DNA of 64,000 nucleotides from Phoma sp. XZ068 (Eukaryota; Ascomycota; Dothideomycetes; Pleosporales; Didymellaceae), in assembly GCA_004835665.1 (NCBI GenBank), contig RBKR01000003.1, positions 1,178,001 through 1,242,000 on the forward strand, read 5' to 3'. Made by a program: the position numbers and the translations under genes. Positions within the stretch are counted from its first letter, which is position 1; each line of letters begins with the position of its first letter. Under the pieces are notes generated by a model. The model ran no database searches. It saw only the letters and a list, made by a program, of their open reading frames with translations, and had not been told where the DNA came from. Shown one piece after another: positions 45,961 through 57,765 of this stretch.

Positions 45961-46625
45961 GATACGTGATTGATGATGAGATATAAGTTGAAGGGGATGA
46001 ATGCGCCAGATGTGAATAAGGGCAGATGTAACTGAGGAGCGGGGATGAAGTTGGGGAAATGAATGACGTACTCGAGACATTTTGCAAAGCAGCTTCCACG
46101 ATAGTGGGGTCGTGCAGGCGTCAGGTGTTTGCGCGGATGGATGCGATGGGGCGGTGAAGGTAAGGTAGGCGCGTTGGACGTGACCTCGAAGTCGCGTTGC
46201 GATTGCTGCGTCCGTGCGCGCGACTAGCGCCAAACCATGGATGATTGACATTGGGGTTCAATTAATCGCTCAAATCAGTTGTTGGTGAGAGCAGTACATT
46301 CAAATTTTATGAATGAGTGGAAAGGCCGCTTTTCATGATTGATGCTTGTGTCTATACGCAACTACTAACGACGCTGTTTTGCCCACAGCAGCCTTATAAT
46401 ACATTCATCACCACACAGATGCGTGCGTTCAGGTTTGCACATGATCTCAAAATCGTCTCAAGCATCTGATGATTATATCGCTCAACTCTTCGCTCGAAGG
46501 GGAGTATATAGTGTTGTTACATGGTCCAACGTTGGTCTCTTTCCGAACTATGACGCATATGAACGGCTCAATCCCACCTGCGCTGCATTAGCATTGTCCA
46601 ATGTATGGTAGAAGATTAGTCGCTC
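45961..46625. other. Intergenic region
   Basis: 665 bp holding the promoter of the EP-repeat gene (left) and the 3' flank of ISD11 (right). There are only short frames. The 62-codon frame at 46423 (+) has no support. Confidence 0.4.
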
Positions 46626-47269
46626 TTACCCTTGGTCCTTCTGTCTGACAATGTCGTTGTTGTTGCCTGTCTGCTTGCCCTCCTTGCCGCCCTCAACGAC
46701 TAATCGATCGATTTGGTAGAACTGACTGATCACTGTTTGCCTCTGCGGTAGTATGTTAGCTGAGTTCCTCAACTCCCATTTTGCCCTCAGTACGTCTGGA
46801 TGCTCTCATTATCGCTCATACATGAACCAGCGATCTCCATGTGCACATTATTCTAGCTTTGGGTAGCCTCCACGTACCTTCAGCATCTGCAGCTCCTTCA
46901 GCCCTTTCTGCATAAGCTCTTGTACTCTCCTCTCTTCTCCTTCTTTTTGGTGTTCCCGGAAGGCATCGCGTGTTCTCCGTTTGGCGTACTCGCGGAAGTT
47001 GTATGCGGCGAATTGGCTGCTTTGTCGCAGCAGTGAGCGATACTGTTCGGGCCATGTTAGCTCTCTGAAAGACTGCGCTGGAAGTATCGCGGCTGCGCAT
47101 TAAACATTCTTCTCTCCGTACTGATAGAGCAGGGGGCGATTGCTCGATGTCGAGTCTCACAATGGAGGTGAAGCAGTGCAAACGCGGTAACGATTGAGGG
47201 GTGCTGGGAACGTACAAGTGATCGCACTTGGTAGGGCATGTCGCCCTTCGTTGCTTGCGTTAACGACAT
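46626..47269 (-). CDS. isd11: Isd11/LYRM4, LYR-motif subunit of the mitochondrial cysteine desulfurase
   Basis: Isd11 stabilises the Nfs1 cysteine desulfurase in the mitochondrial matrix and is essential for Fe-S cluster assembly. Exons (minus): 47216-47269, 46878-47042 and 46626-46742, with introns of 173 and 135 bp, giving 111 aa with all phases at zero. The signature [16 protein letters not shown], built across the first intron, has the LYR motif. It is followed by [20 protein letters not shown], the typical second part, and a helical end ([34 protein letters not shown]). The protein is somewhat longer than yeast Isd11. The short exons hide this gene from a plain open-frame scan. It lies downstream of SF3A1 on the same strand, about 430 bp apart. 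Confidence 0.93.
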
Positions 47270-47698
47270 GATGGTATGTATGGGTGATGGTGTTGATGTC
47301 CAGCTGCAGCGACAGCGCGTGGAAATAATGTTGATGATTAGGTCATAGGTCTGGGGTTGCGGCGAAAGCTTTGAGCCCCGGTCGGCGAACGCGGAGATAT
47401 TTCCTCTGGCGCGAATGCGATCGGTTATTGCACTCCATGTCGACAATCACTCATGCTAGCATTTGGAAGATTATGATTGTTTGCTACTATTTTAATGGGC
47501 AGATGAGCTGCCAGAAGACATTGTACAAGATCTTCGTCTCCATCTCCACCCACCCCGGGTATTCTTCACACATGCGTCGAAACGCCTAAACTCCAGCCCA
47601 ATGCAGTAGATATAAAGCATACGCGTGCAGGCGAGATGTTGCATGCTAAGCAGTTTGCCCCAAAGGCTTATCGAAAAAGTGAATCTTACCGTGACCTC
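47270..47698. promoter_or_regulatory. ISD11 promoter and SF3A1 3' flank
   Basis: 429 bp between the two same-strand genes. No gene is seen. It must contain the ISD11 promoter. Confidence 0.45.
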
Positions 47699-49276
47699 TT
47701 AATGACGGTGTTTTTCCTGGATCCTTCGTAGTTGCTCTTGCACGTTCATGGATTGCATTTGCTGGATGCGAGCAGCATCCTTGGCGGGATCTGGCTGACC
47801 ATCATATGATATTGCTGCCTTCTTTCTGCGGGCCTCCTCCTCAGCAGATATTGGCTGGCCGGTAGCACCGTCATAGATGTCGTCACGTTGGCTAGCGAAG
47901 CGCTTGAGGTTGTTCGCAACATCTGCTGTGTTGATCGTGGTCGAGTAGCGCTGCTCAGCCTTGTCTCTTTGTTCTTTCCAGCGTGGGTCAAGCAGTTCGA
48001 CTGGGGAGTTTGATCAGCACCGAATCTACAAATTTAAAGGACAGGGTGACTTACTTCGGATGTGCTCATCGATCTCATTGGCAGGGATGTTCTGCTTGCA
48101 GTTAGGGCACACGACCGTCGCAGCATTGGCCTTTTTCGCCGCGCGGGGAACATAGTCTGTGACAATGCGCCCAGGCGCTCCTCTTGTTGCAGCCTGCTGA
48201 CGCGCCCTTGCATCAGCCTCTGCCTGAGCACGCGTCTGCTCTTCCTCGCGCTGCCTTTGAGCTGCCATGTATGAGTAGTCCTGGGGAGGTGGTGCGTATT
48301 GTGGGTAGGCGACTGGAGCCATGGGCACGGGTGGCGGTGCTGGGTAAGCCTGTTGTGGTGCCATGTTCTGTTGTGTTGCATTGTAGTATGTGGACTCGTC
48401 AGGCATGGCTTCCTCCAGACGTCTTGTAGACAGAGAAACGGCGGCCTTCTGTTCGAGCGACTGGGACTGCAGGTCGTTGAGCAGCGCAGGCGGAGGGAGA
48501 TCTGCGGCATCGTCGGCCTCGTCGAAAAGGACGGTTGCGATAACGGTAAAATCATGCCAGTCGATGGTGGCATACTCCCGCTTCTCATCCTCGGCCTTCT
48601 TCTCTTCCTTCTCCTTTTGCGCCGAAACGTACTTGACGTACTCGGCACGACCCTTCGCTCGCTCCAACACATGGAAGCGGTTCTTGACATTCAGCTGCAG
48701 TTCCGCAATGCGCGCCTGCACTGTCTGCTCCTCCTCTAGCAGTATCTTGTATTGGTCGACAAGGGATCTGAAGAACTGGAAGAAACTGTGGTTCGGTCGA
48801 AGGAAGTCGAACTGGAAGTTGCCAGACTCGCGGTTGCGCAACTCCTTCAGCCAGTTCTCACCGACGCGCGCAGTGTACAGAGCCGTCAACTTCAGCACTT
48901 CGAGATCCTTTGCACTGATGTTCGGCATGCGCGCGGAGAATCGAAACTTTTCTGGCTCCGGAGGTCCTTTCGGCTTCTCAGGTACAGGCTGGGCGGCGCC
49001 CTTTGCGGAGGGGCCATGACCGGCCTTTAACTGCTCTAGGTACCATAGAAAGTACGGGTTGTATGGGTCTTCGTCCTTTACGAAAGTGAGAGGGTTTTTT
49101 GGGTCGTTGGTAGCACGCTGTATGAGGCCTTGCAATGTCGTCTCGCCTCTGCGGAAGACGAAATCGGCGGTTTTGGCGATCTTGGTACGCTCGCCAGGCG
49201 GAGGGATGACGACATTCTCAGGGGGCTTGACGTCGAGGTCTGCAGTAGCAGTGCTGTCTCCGTTTGCGACCGCCAT
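47699..49276 (-). CDS. SF3A1: Splicing factor 3A subunit 1 (SF3A1/Prp21/Sap114), SURP-domain protein
   Basis: A subunit of the SF3a complex of the U2 snRNP, needed for prespliceosome assembly. Exon 1 is 48055-49276 and exon 2 is 47699-48000, with a 54-bp intron, giving 507 aa. Two SURP modules are visible. The first runs from about residue 30 to 85 (KIAKTADFVFRRG, DPYNPYFLWYLEQLKAG), and the second from about 119 to 175 (LEVLKLTALYTARVGENWLKEL, HSFFQFFRSLVDQY). A charged helical segment follows, then DWHDFTVIATVLFDE, a Pro-rich linker and a C-terminal CPNCKQNIPANEIDEHIRIELLDPRWKEQR, completed by splicing. The metazoan C-terminal ubiquitin-like domain is absent, as in many fungi. The gene is divergent from PMT2. 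Confidence 0.93.
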
Positions 49277-49872
49277 GGTGGGATGTGAGTTGCGATAGAG
49301 CGGCAGAGGTGGAGCTGTATCGCCGAACAGAACTTCTGGACGGCAGGCGCGTCAATGCTTGGCAGATCAGCGTCGGGGCGCACGGCCCCGTTCACGTTCG
49401 CATCTTGATGCACGCGGCGCATTGTCAAAGAACAATGACAGAACTGTAAACAGACTATACACAATCAATGTAAACACGGAACAGTCGCGTCGAGTAGATA
49501 ACTGTATATTAGGGCCTCATTTTCAGCTGTTCACCGTGATGACGCTGAATACGCGGCTGCACCTCGAAATAGTTCTCGTTTCCCTTTCGAGAGATAGCGT
49601 ATCGCGGGAGAGCCAGCTGTACTTTGTCCCCGAGCCCCCCAGTATTAAGTAAGGACAGGGTACTTGATCTTCTGTGGCCCCCTGGCGCTGCTCACAACCA
49701 TTGCGACACCCACTCCTCGCCGTTGGCTTGCTCTCCCTTCGTACTCTCATTAAGACTCGTTGTTCTTAGTTGGGAGCTGACAGGTGTTCTCCCACCCTTT
49801 TCCTGGAGCTTTCCACGGTAGCTTCAGTCCACCACCAAGTCGAACCGCAGTTGCGTGGGACAGCCCGCCGCC
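49277..49872. promoter_or_regulatory. Divergent promoter region, SF3A1 and PMT2
   Basis: 596 bp between opposite starts, with pyrimidine-rich tracts before the PMT2 start. No gene is supported. Confidence 0.5.
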
Positions 49873-52800
49873 ATGGCGAACCGCACGCCATCGAACCAGT
49901 ACCTGAGCGAGAAGCCGAAATCGCGCCGCTCAGGTAAATCGCCATCACGATCCCCTGCGCGCTCTCCAGCACGATCGCCCGCGCCAAATGGCCACAAGCA
50001 ACAGCAAAAGACACAGGCAGTCCTGGGCTACCAGTCCGAGGGCGTGCAAGATCATGACATCTTCAGTCTCCCAGGCTCCGACTGGCAGCTCTTGGGTCTC
50101 CTGACAGTAGTTGCAAGTGTTGTGCGTCTGTTTAGAATTGCTCAGCCTAGCAGTGTTGTCTTCGACGAAGTCCAGTATGTCGCCCCAATTAGCATGTGAA
50201 TGACAGCTGACATTGTACCTTCAGCTTTGGTGGATTCGCGACCAAGTACATCAAGGGCAAGTTCTTCATGGACGTTCACCCGCCGCTCGCCAAGATGCTC
50301 ATTGCCCTGACGGGTTGGTTGGGTGGGTTCAACGGCGACTTCGACTTCAAGGACATTGGCAAGGACTACTTGGAGCCGGGTGTGCCATATGTTACTATGC
50401 GTCTGTTTCCCGCTATCTGCGGTGTCCTGACCATCCCCACCATGTTCTTGACTCTCAAGGCTGCCGGTTGCCGTACCACTACCGCAGCCCTAGGAGCAGG
50501 CCTTGTAATCTTTGGTAGGATTCTGGTAGTTCTTTGGATTTGTCTACATACTAACGTTGACCAGACAACGCCCTTGTTACCCAGTCCCGTCTCATCCTCC
50601 TCGACTCGCCCCTTATCATCTTCACTGCGTTCACCGCGCTCGCCTGGACCGCATTCACGAACCAACACGAACAGGGCCCAAAGAAAGCATTCCAGCCATC
50701 GTGGTGGTTCTGGCTGGCAGCAACTGGTCTCGGTCTTGGAGCTACAGCTAGTGTGAAATGGGTTGGACTTTTCACAATTGCATGGGTTGGCAGCTTGACC
50801 CTTGTGCAGCTCTGGGTTCTACTTGGCGACACAAGGACTGTCACTCCTCGGTTGTGGTTCAAGCACTTTTTCGCCCGTCTGTTTTGTTTGGTTGTCATCC
50901 CCATCTCGTTCTACATGGCTATGTTCGCTATTCACTTCGTCTGCCTGGTCAACCCTGGTGACGGCGATGGTTTCATGTCTTCCGAGTTCCAGGCTACCCT
51001 GAACTCTAAGGGTATGCAGGATGTTCCGGCCGATGTTGCGTATGGAAGCCGTGTCTCGCTCCGTCACTGGAACACACAGGGTGGTTACTTGCACTCCCAC
51101 AGCCACATGTACCCCACTGGTAGCAAGCAGCAGCAGATCACTCTCTACCCTCACAAGGACGAGAACAACATCTGGATCATGGAGAACCAGACACTCCCTA
51201 TCATGCCAGAGGATTACACCGGCCCTAACCTGACCAGCCCGAAGGCATGGGATGACCTCGGCCCCTGGAACATCGAGGACGGTGGTGTCATTAGGCTCTA
51301 CCACATCACCACTGACCGCCGCCTGCACTCCCACGATGTCCGTGCTCCCGTTACTGAAGCTGACTGGCAGAACGAAGTCTCCGCCTACGGTTACGAAGGA
51401 TTCGAGGGCGACGCTAACGACCTGTTCCGCGTTGAGATTATTAAGAAGCAGTCGGATGGAGCTGAGGCGAAGAAGCGCCTCCGAACCATTCAAACCAAGT
51501 TCAGACTCGTTCACGTCATGACAGGCTGTGTTCTATTCTCGCATAAGGTCAAGCTTCCTGAGTGGGGCTTTGAGCAGCAGGAAGTTACATGCGCTCGTGG
51601 AGGTACTCTGCCCAACAGCATCTGGTATATCGAGGGCAATGTACACCCCAAGATGAACGAGACAGCTGAGCGCGTCAACTACCGCAACCCTGGCTTTTTT
51701 GGCAAGTTCTGGGAGCTGCAAAAGGTCATGTGGAGAACGAACGCCGGTCTTACCGAATCACACGCCTGGGACTCTCGACCTCCCTCGTGGCCTACTCTCC
51801 AGCGTGGTATCAATTTCTGGGGTAAAAAGTGAGCTCCTCATATCCAAGTACTCACAGCCACCAGCTAACACTTTGCAGCAACGTTCGTTCGCCCTAGCAT
51901 CCCTCGCAAAAAAATTGTATACTGATAAATTGTGTAGCGTCAGATTTACCTCATCGGTAACCCATGTGAGTACCTCCAAGACCCTAGATTGTGTCCCAAA
52001 ACTTCATACTAATCGATCTGTAGTCATCTGGTGGTCCTCCTTTGCGCTCATCGGCGTTTGGGTCGCTGTCAAGGGTCTCGCTGTCATCCGATGGCAGCGT
52101 GGTTTCCGTGACTACAACAATGTCACATTCAAGCGCTTCGACTACGAAGTTGGCATGTCTATCCTGGGATGGGCTTTCCACTACTTCCCCTTCTACCTTA
52201 TGGCTCGCCAGCTGTTCCTGCATCACTACCTCCCAGCGCTGTACTTCGCCATTATGGCTTTCTGCCAGATCTACGATTTCGTGAGCTACCGATTCGACAT
52301 CTTCCGTCTCAAGAAGGCCCCTGCCATTGGTCAAGCGGCAGCTGTTGGTATTCTTGCTATTGCGATTACCATCTTCACCATCTACGCTCCTCTCGCATAC
52401 GGTAACGCATGGACTAAGGGCCAGTGCAACAGCGTCAAGCTGTTCAAGACCTGGGACTGGGACTGCAACAACTTCCTTGACTCGGTAAGCTACAAACCTG
52501 TCCCACACGCGATCTGACTAACTCGAAATAGTATGAGGCCTACAACGGTCAGACTACTGTGCCCTCAATCTCTGCTGCCCCTTCGTCCGCGGCACCTCCG
52601 CCACCTGCTCCTCCCGTTGCTGTCCCCAACCAGCAGCAGGAGAAGAATGGTGAGGCCGCCGTCTCACCGCCACCCGAGGGTGCCCCAGCCGTCCCATCTG
52701 ACCTTCCCGTCGTCTCCAAGGAGGAGCGCGTCGAGTACCGCGACGAGCACGGCCGCATCCTCAACGAAGAGGAAGTCAAAGCCCTCGCCGACAAAGTCAG

Positions 52801-53092
52801 CTTCAAGACGCGCTACGAAACGCGCACACGCATCGTCGACGCCCAAGGCAACGAAATCTACGAGGGTCTCGTTGACTCCCACGAGCCCGCTGAGGAACAC
52901 GGTGTCGCGCCCCCTCATCCCGACGCCGAGGGCCGCAACCCCGAGACTCAAGAGGCCGCCGAGGCCGCCGCCAGCGACGTGCCTCCCACCGTCGAAGCCG
53001 TCGACGACCAGAAGAAGGAGAAGAGCATTGAGCGCGAAGCCGCCGAGGCCAAGCCGGCCAGCGAGCAACAAGCCGCTACCCAGGAGACGTAG
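49873..53092 (+). CDS. pmt2: Protein O-mannosyltransferase, Pmt2 subfamily
   Basis: An ER membrane enzyme that moves mannose from dolichyl-phosphate-mannose to Ser/Thr of secretory proteins, essential for the fungal wall. Exons: 49873-50174, 50225-50514, 50565-51828, 51879-51882, 51938-51965, 52024-52484 and 52532-53092, giving 969 aa. The N-terminus is Ser/Arg/Pro-rich. The first TM segment ends VVFDEVHFGGF with the conserved catalytic-loop DE, and KGKFFMDVHPPLAKM follows. Three MIR repeats lie around residues 320-520 (for example GGYLHSHSHMYPTGSKQQQITLYPHKDENNIW). Then comes a second multi-TM block (MSILGWAFHYFPFYLMARQLFLHHYLPALYFAI). The acidic C-terminal tail of about 170 residues is longer than in yeast Pmt2. 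A 4-nt exon is needed to give WGKNNRQIYLIGNP and keep the frame. Confidence 0.93.
51879..51882 (+). other. 4-nt micro-exon of PMT2
   Basis: The bases CAAC lie between a 50-bp intron (51829-51878, GTGAGC...GCTAAC...TTGCAG) and a 55-bp intron (51883-51937, GTTCGT...GTGTAG). They supply the last base of codon 619 and all of codon 620 (Asn-Asn). Joining the flanking exons directly shifts the frame and loses the family-typical RQIYLIGNP. Confidence 0.7.
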
Positions 53093-53655
53093 TAGGGGTA
53101 GCAGTGGTTTCTTATGTGACAATTTTCCTCTGACAGAAAAACAACGACGATGAATTCCGGCACGCCAGTAGTTGGTGTTGTCTCTTCTCTCTTTTGTATG
53201 ATATCTTAGCGTTGGCATGGGCCATGGGCGCGGCGTGTGGGTAAGGTCTGGTCTGGTCTGAGCTAGCTGTGTTATGGGTGGGACGAACGACTAAATCGAC
53301 TTCACAATATGTACACTCTACATTGAGTTTTCCAATGGCAATCGTAAGAAACGTAATTCGTGGCGTGTGTTTTTATGAGGTTCTTCCATCAGCCACTAAC
53401 TTGGCTTCAGGTTGGTTGTGATCTGCTAGTAGCCATGATTGAGATATGTTCATGTCAGTTTACGTTATCAAGATGTCCAGCGGGGATCATGCCATACTCA
53501 AGTATTAACACACCGTCGTCATATTGAATCATGTTGGTAATGGGACGTGATATTTTAATATTCAACAAGCTACAGAAAAATGCCCATGGTCATGACACCA
53601 CCGACTGACTCCCAAACGCCTTCCCTTTTATATGGTATGATTAGCCGTACCACCT
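53093..53655. other. Convergent 3' flanks of PMT2 and pescadillo
   Basis: 563 bp of AT-richer sequence between two stop codons. It should hold both 3' UTRs, and no gene is seen. Confidence 0.5.
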
Positions 53656-55726
53656 CTACAACGCGTCGGCAGCCGCCTTTGCCTTTTCGAGCTTCGCACG
53701 CTTTCTCCTCAGGCCCTCGGACTCTGTGTCGCGCTTGTTCGCGCCGTATTCGATGCGCTTGAGGAGCTTCCTCTTCTTGTTGCTCAGCATCATCTTCTGC
53801 CTCTCGCGCTCCTCCTCTTCGGCTTTCCGGGCCTTGTCGGCCTTCTTGCGGATCGCGGCGTTTTGCTCCTTCTTGGTGGGAGCGACCTTCTTGAGCGTCT
53901 TGCCTGTGGCCTCGGCCTCGAGCTCGGCCTGGTGCTGCAGACGTGCGGCTTCGGACTCGGAGATATCGGATTCGGCGTCTGACTCGTCGTCCTCGTCGAC
54001 TGGCGCTGCATCGTCGTCAGAGGAAGATGCGTCAGAGTCATCATCGTCTGAGCCATCGACGTCCATGCCCTCGCCGGCCTCAACAGAGCCGGCGCGGTCA
54101 ACGATTGCGTCCATGTCCTCGTCCTCATCCTTGGCATCGAAAGCATCCTCGTCGGCCTCGTCCTCGAAAGCTTCGGCCTCGCCTTCGGGCTGCTGGGCCG
54201 CGAGAGGCAGGTTGGGGTCGTACTCGCCCTTCTTGGGCTTGACCCAGGGGCTCAGATGGGGCGGGAGTTCGGCACCAGGACCGTAGAGATCAGGACGCAG
54301 CAGCTTGCCCTGGTTGATGGAGTCCCATACCCACTGGGGCTGAACGTATGTGCGGCCGGGCATCATGGAGCGCGGCCATTGCGCCTTCGGTACGCCGTCT
54401 TCTGAGTCGTTGGAGACAGGGGCAGCGGCGCCGTTGGCAAGAGAGGGGCGGTCGATGATCTGGTGGGTGATGGACGGGTCAGACTCGTTGGTCGTGAAAG
54501 CACCGTCGCCGAGAACGTTGTCCCAGCCTACGCGCTTGCAGCCAAAGGCTCGGAGGATGAACTCGAGAGATGCACGGGGGGTCTCGCGAGAGAGGTAGAC
54601 TGTGAAGGGAGCGAAAAGGGAACCGGCTTCGGCGCGGCTGGCTTGAGGCTGCGGCAGGACGTCGCCGTCCTGAGCAGTGGGCACGAACTTGTCAATTCCT
54701 TCGGTGGCCTGCTCTTCATCGTCGTCCTCAGCGGCGGCGACAATTGCGTCGGCGACCTCCTCCTCAACATCGCCCTCGGCTGCAATCCTGTCTGCGATGG
54801 CCTGGGCCTCGGGGTTGATCTCTGCGTCCTCGTCCTCGCCATTGGCGGCACCGTTTGTAGAAACACCCTTACCCTCGAGCTGGAAGGCAGCGAGCTCACC
54901 ACCCTGCTCGTCGCTCTTGGCGTTGAACTTGGGAGGGTATACGAGACCGACGGAGGTGTAGAGGCGGTAGTTGACGAAACCAAGCAGCGTTGTGTAGAAC
55001 TCGACGAATGTGCCCATGATCCTGAAGTCAATGTCTCCACCAGTTCGCTGCACGAATCGGTATGGCACAAGCCAGAGGATGTCCTGGCCCTGGATTGTGG
55101 CTTGGTAGTAGATGCCCTTGATGGACAGGAAGGACTTGCGCAGGGCGTGGGAGGTGATTACGTAGTGCTCGAACTCGCGGGTCAGACGCTGGCAGAGGGC
55201 GATGGTCTTTGCGGGGATGTGCTCGCTGGAGGGCAGGTTGGCGAAGAGGAAGAGCATGGACAAGGCGTCGTCGAGGTCGCGGAGGGCGTCGACAAAGGTC
55301 GGGTAGCGTTCCTTGATGATGTGGTCGAGCTTGACCTTGGGCATCAGGTTCTTCTCGAGGCGCGCGGCATCGCCAGACTCGCCGCGACCCAGGGCGCGGC
55401 CAATCTTCTTTGCGACGGCCTTGTGCTCGCGGAACTTGGCCAGCAGCGGCTCATGGAGCAGGTACTGGATGTCCTTGGTGTAGTAGAAGGTGGTGGCGGC
55501 GGTGGAGCCCTTGGAGACCTTCTTCTTGTTGCGCGGCTCGCGGGGGTAGATTCCCTTGAAGATACATAGGCGTCTGAAGTCGGGGAGCGAAATCTGCAGC
55601 TTCTTCACGGCGCGAGTGCGGGTGATGTAGTTCTTCGCCGCACCAGAGGTGCCTGTGGCTGTTAGTATATGGAGGGTGCACCAGGAACGGCTCTTGCATA
55701 CCCTTCTTCTTGGAGCGACCAGCCAT
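53656..55726 (-). CDS. NOP7: Pescadillo homolog (Nop7), ribosome biogenesis
   Basis: A nucleolar protein of the PeBoW (Nop7-Erb1-Ytm1) complex, required for 27S pre-rRNA processing and 60S assembly. Exon 1 is 55702-55726 and exon 2 is 53656-55652, with a 49-bp intron, giving 673 aa. The start [48 protein letters not shown] (listed by its parts MAGRSKKKG and [16 protein letters not shown]) is the family hallmark, and the short first exon is needed to reach it. The Pescadillo N-domain continues to about residue 300. A BRCT domain lies at about 355-465 ([37 protein letters not shown]). An acidic block and a Lys/Arg-rich coiled-coil end ([22 protein letters not shown]) follow. The gene is divergent from PIG-U. 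Confidence 0.96.
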
Positions 55727-55943
55727 TGTGAGATCTGGTTGACTTGTTTGCGTTGTCGAGGTCGCGAACGCTGGGAAGGCGGGACTAGAGTCGTTCCTAC
55801 TTTTTTTGTTCAGCCGAGGACGACCCGCCCGCCGTCGCGCGCTAACGAGGCAGGGGTCCACCCGAGACGCCAGAACACCACCAGAGCTCCGCGCGCCGTG
55901 TCCATGCTCGTCATGGCGCCTCTCTTCCCATAACTGCGCCAAA
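55727..55943. promoter_or_regulatory. Short divergent promoter, NOP7 and PIG-U genes
   Basis: 217 bp between the starts, with a T-rich tract in the middle and no obvious TATA box. It is a likely shared housekeeping promoter. Confidence 0.5.
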
Positions 55944-57361
55944 ATGCCCGTCGACACGCAGAAAGCACTCCTCTTTGGAGGTGCTGCTGCACTGCGGCTA
56001 CTGCTGTTCACTGTCTTTCCCGCGCTCCCCAATCTCCTTGCTAGCCGTGTTGAAGTGTCCACTCCAGTGACAAGCTTCAAGAGATGTATGTATCGACATC
56101 TAGTTAAGACGGGAAATACACGCCCCTAACGCATTCTGCAGTACAAGAAGGCCTCTTCCTCTACACCCACAACGTGTCACCATACGATGGCGGCCTCTAC
56201 CACCAGGCACCCCTCCTTCTGCCGCTGTTCTCCCTGCTGCCGAACCCATACTACCACCCAATCGCTACAAACATCGTCTTTATTGTGGTGGACCTTCTGA
56301 GTGCGTATGCGCTTGCTCAGATCGCCCAGAGCGGCACCGCTGCCGTCTCACGGCTGTTTGCATCCTCAAGGAAAGAGCTGCGTTGGAGCAGTGCAGCCAT
56401 TGCAGCAGGGTAAGATCCACTGCTCCCAGCATAGACTAGGCGCTCACACATGACAGCTTCCTTTACAACCCATTCACCGTCCTGACATGCCTTGCGCGCT
56501 CGACCTCGGCCCTCACCAACTTGTTCATCCTGACTGCCATGGCTAAGGCCTCCCAAGGAGCCAGCATCACGTTCGTACTCGCCCTGTCGTTCGCTGCATA
56601 CCTTGGCATGCACCCCATCCTTCTCTTCCCGCCGCTCCTCGTCCTCCTTTACGACGCTCGCGCAGCGAAGACAAAGACGACGCCCAACCCCTGGGCCTTC
56701 ACAATTATACATACACTAGGCCTGATTGCTGTGAGCGGCGGACTGCTCGTTGCTTCTGCCTTCCTGACAGGCTCCTGGGACTTTTTGGCGGCCACCTATG
56801 GCGTGCGTCTTCTCTTACCAGATCTGACGCCGAACGTGGGCCTGTGGTGGTACTTCTTCATCGAGATGTTCGACTCGTTCCGCGAGTTCTTCCTCGGCGT
56901 CTTCTGGTTGCACGCAGCATCATATATGCCTGGTCTCACCATCCGCCTGCACAAGCAGCCACTGTTCGTTGCCTGTACTCTGACTGGCATCCTTGCCGTC
57001 TTCACACCATACCCAAGCATTGCAGATGCCGCTTTGTACCTCTCTCTGGTACCTTTGTTCCGCCATCTGTTCCCTTGTGAGTTGCCTGCTACGACGTGCG
57101 TGACTGTGACTGACTCTTCTAGTGATGCGCTACACTTTCCTCGCTTCAGCAGCTGTACTGTATGCATCGTTCCTGGGGCCTGCTTTCTATCATCTCTGGA
57201 TCTATGCCGGCTCCGGCAACGCCAACTTCTTCTACGCCATTACCCTGGTATGGAGTATTGGTCTTTCGGTCATCATTGGAGACTCACTCTTTGCCGCATT
57301 GCGAGACGAGTTGGACGTGGAGAGGCCCGAGCTGAAGGGCAAGGAAGTTCAATGGTTATAG
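55944..57361 (+). CDS. GAB1: PIG-U/Gab1-type subunit of the GPI transamidase
   Basis: A multi-pass ER protein of the transamidase complex that attaches GPI anchors to proteins. Exons: 55944-56085, 56142-56409, 56457-57076 and 57123-57361, giving 422 aa, with introns of 46-56 bp. Family landmarks are a first TM helix (ALLFGGAAALRLLLFTVFPALPNLLASRVEVSTPV, where the segment ends in EVSTPVTSFKRLQEG), YDGGLYHQAPLLLPLF, FLYNPFTVLTCLARST, and WWYFFIEMFDSFREFFLGVFW, the PIG-U signature. About 9-10 hydrophobic helices are visible. The C-terminus is short and cytosolic. The length matches the family. Confidence 0.95.
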
Positions 57362-57765
57362 AAGTAACCCGCATAGTGATGCACCCAAATAAGAAGTCGC
57401 ATACAGACATGTTCACTGCGCTCACCAAGACCTACACGAACACGAGACACTATACATTCCCAAACGCGTAACAGCGAATGGACCAATCACAAAAATGATT
57501 TTCTACTATGATAGTGCAAATTGGGGCAAGTCGGCCAAAAGAGCGTGTTCAAGTTACCTTCACCTTGTTATGCTGTCTCTCACCGTGATCGCGAAAAGGC
57601 AGCAACATGCAGTTGAGCGCGCTTTTGCTGCACTTGTGACAGCATAAAAAGAGCGCACCCGTCGCTCTTCGGTCGTTTTCTTCACCACTTCGTCACTACG
57701 TCTTTTCAAATCCTACGCAAAGCACTCAGCCCAATCTCGACATCCCATCAACACCTCCAACCAGC
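57362..57765. promoter_or_regulatory. Promoter region of the small Lys-rich gene
   Basis: 404 bp between same-strand genes. It has a CATAAAAAG tract near 57643 that could act as TATA, and C/T-rich sequence up to the ATG at 57766. The left part is the PIG-U 3' UTR. Confidence 0.4.
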
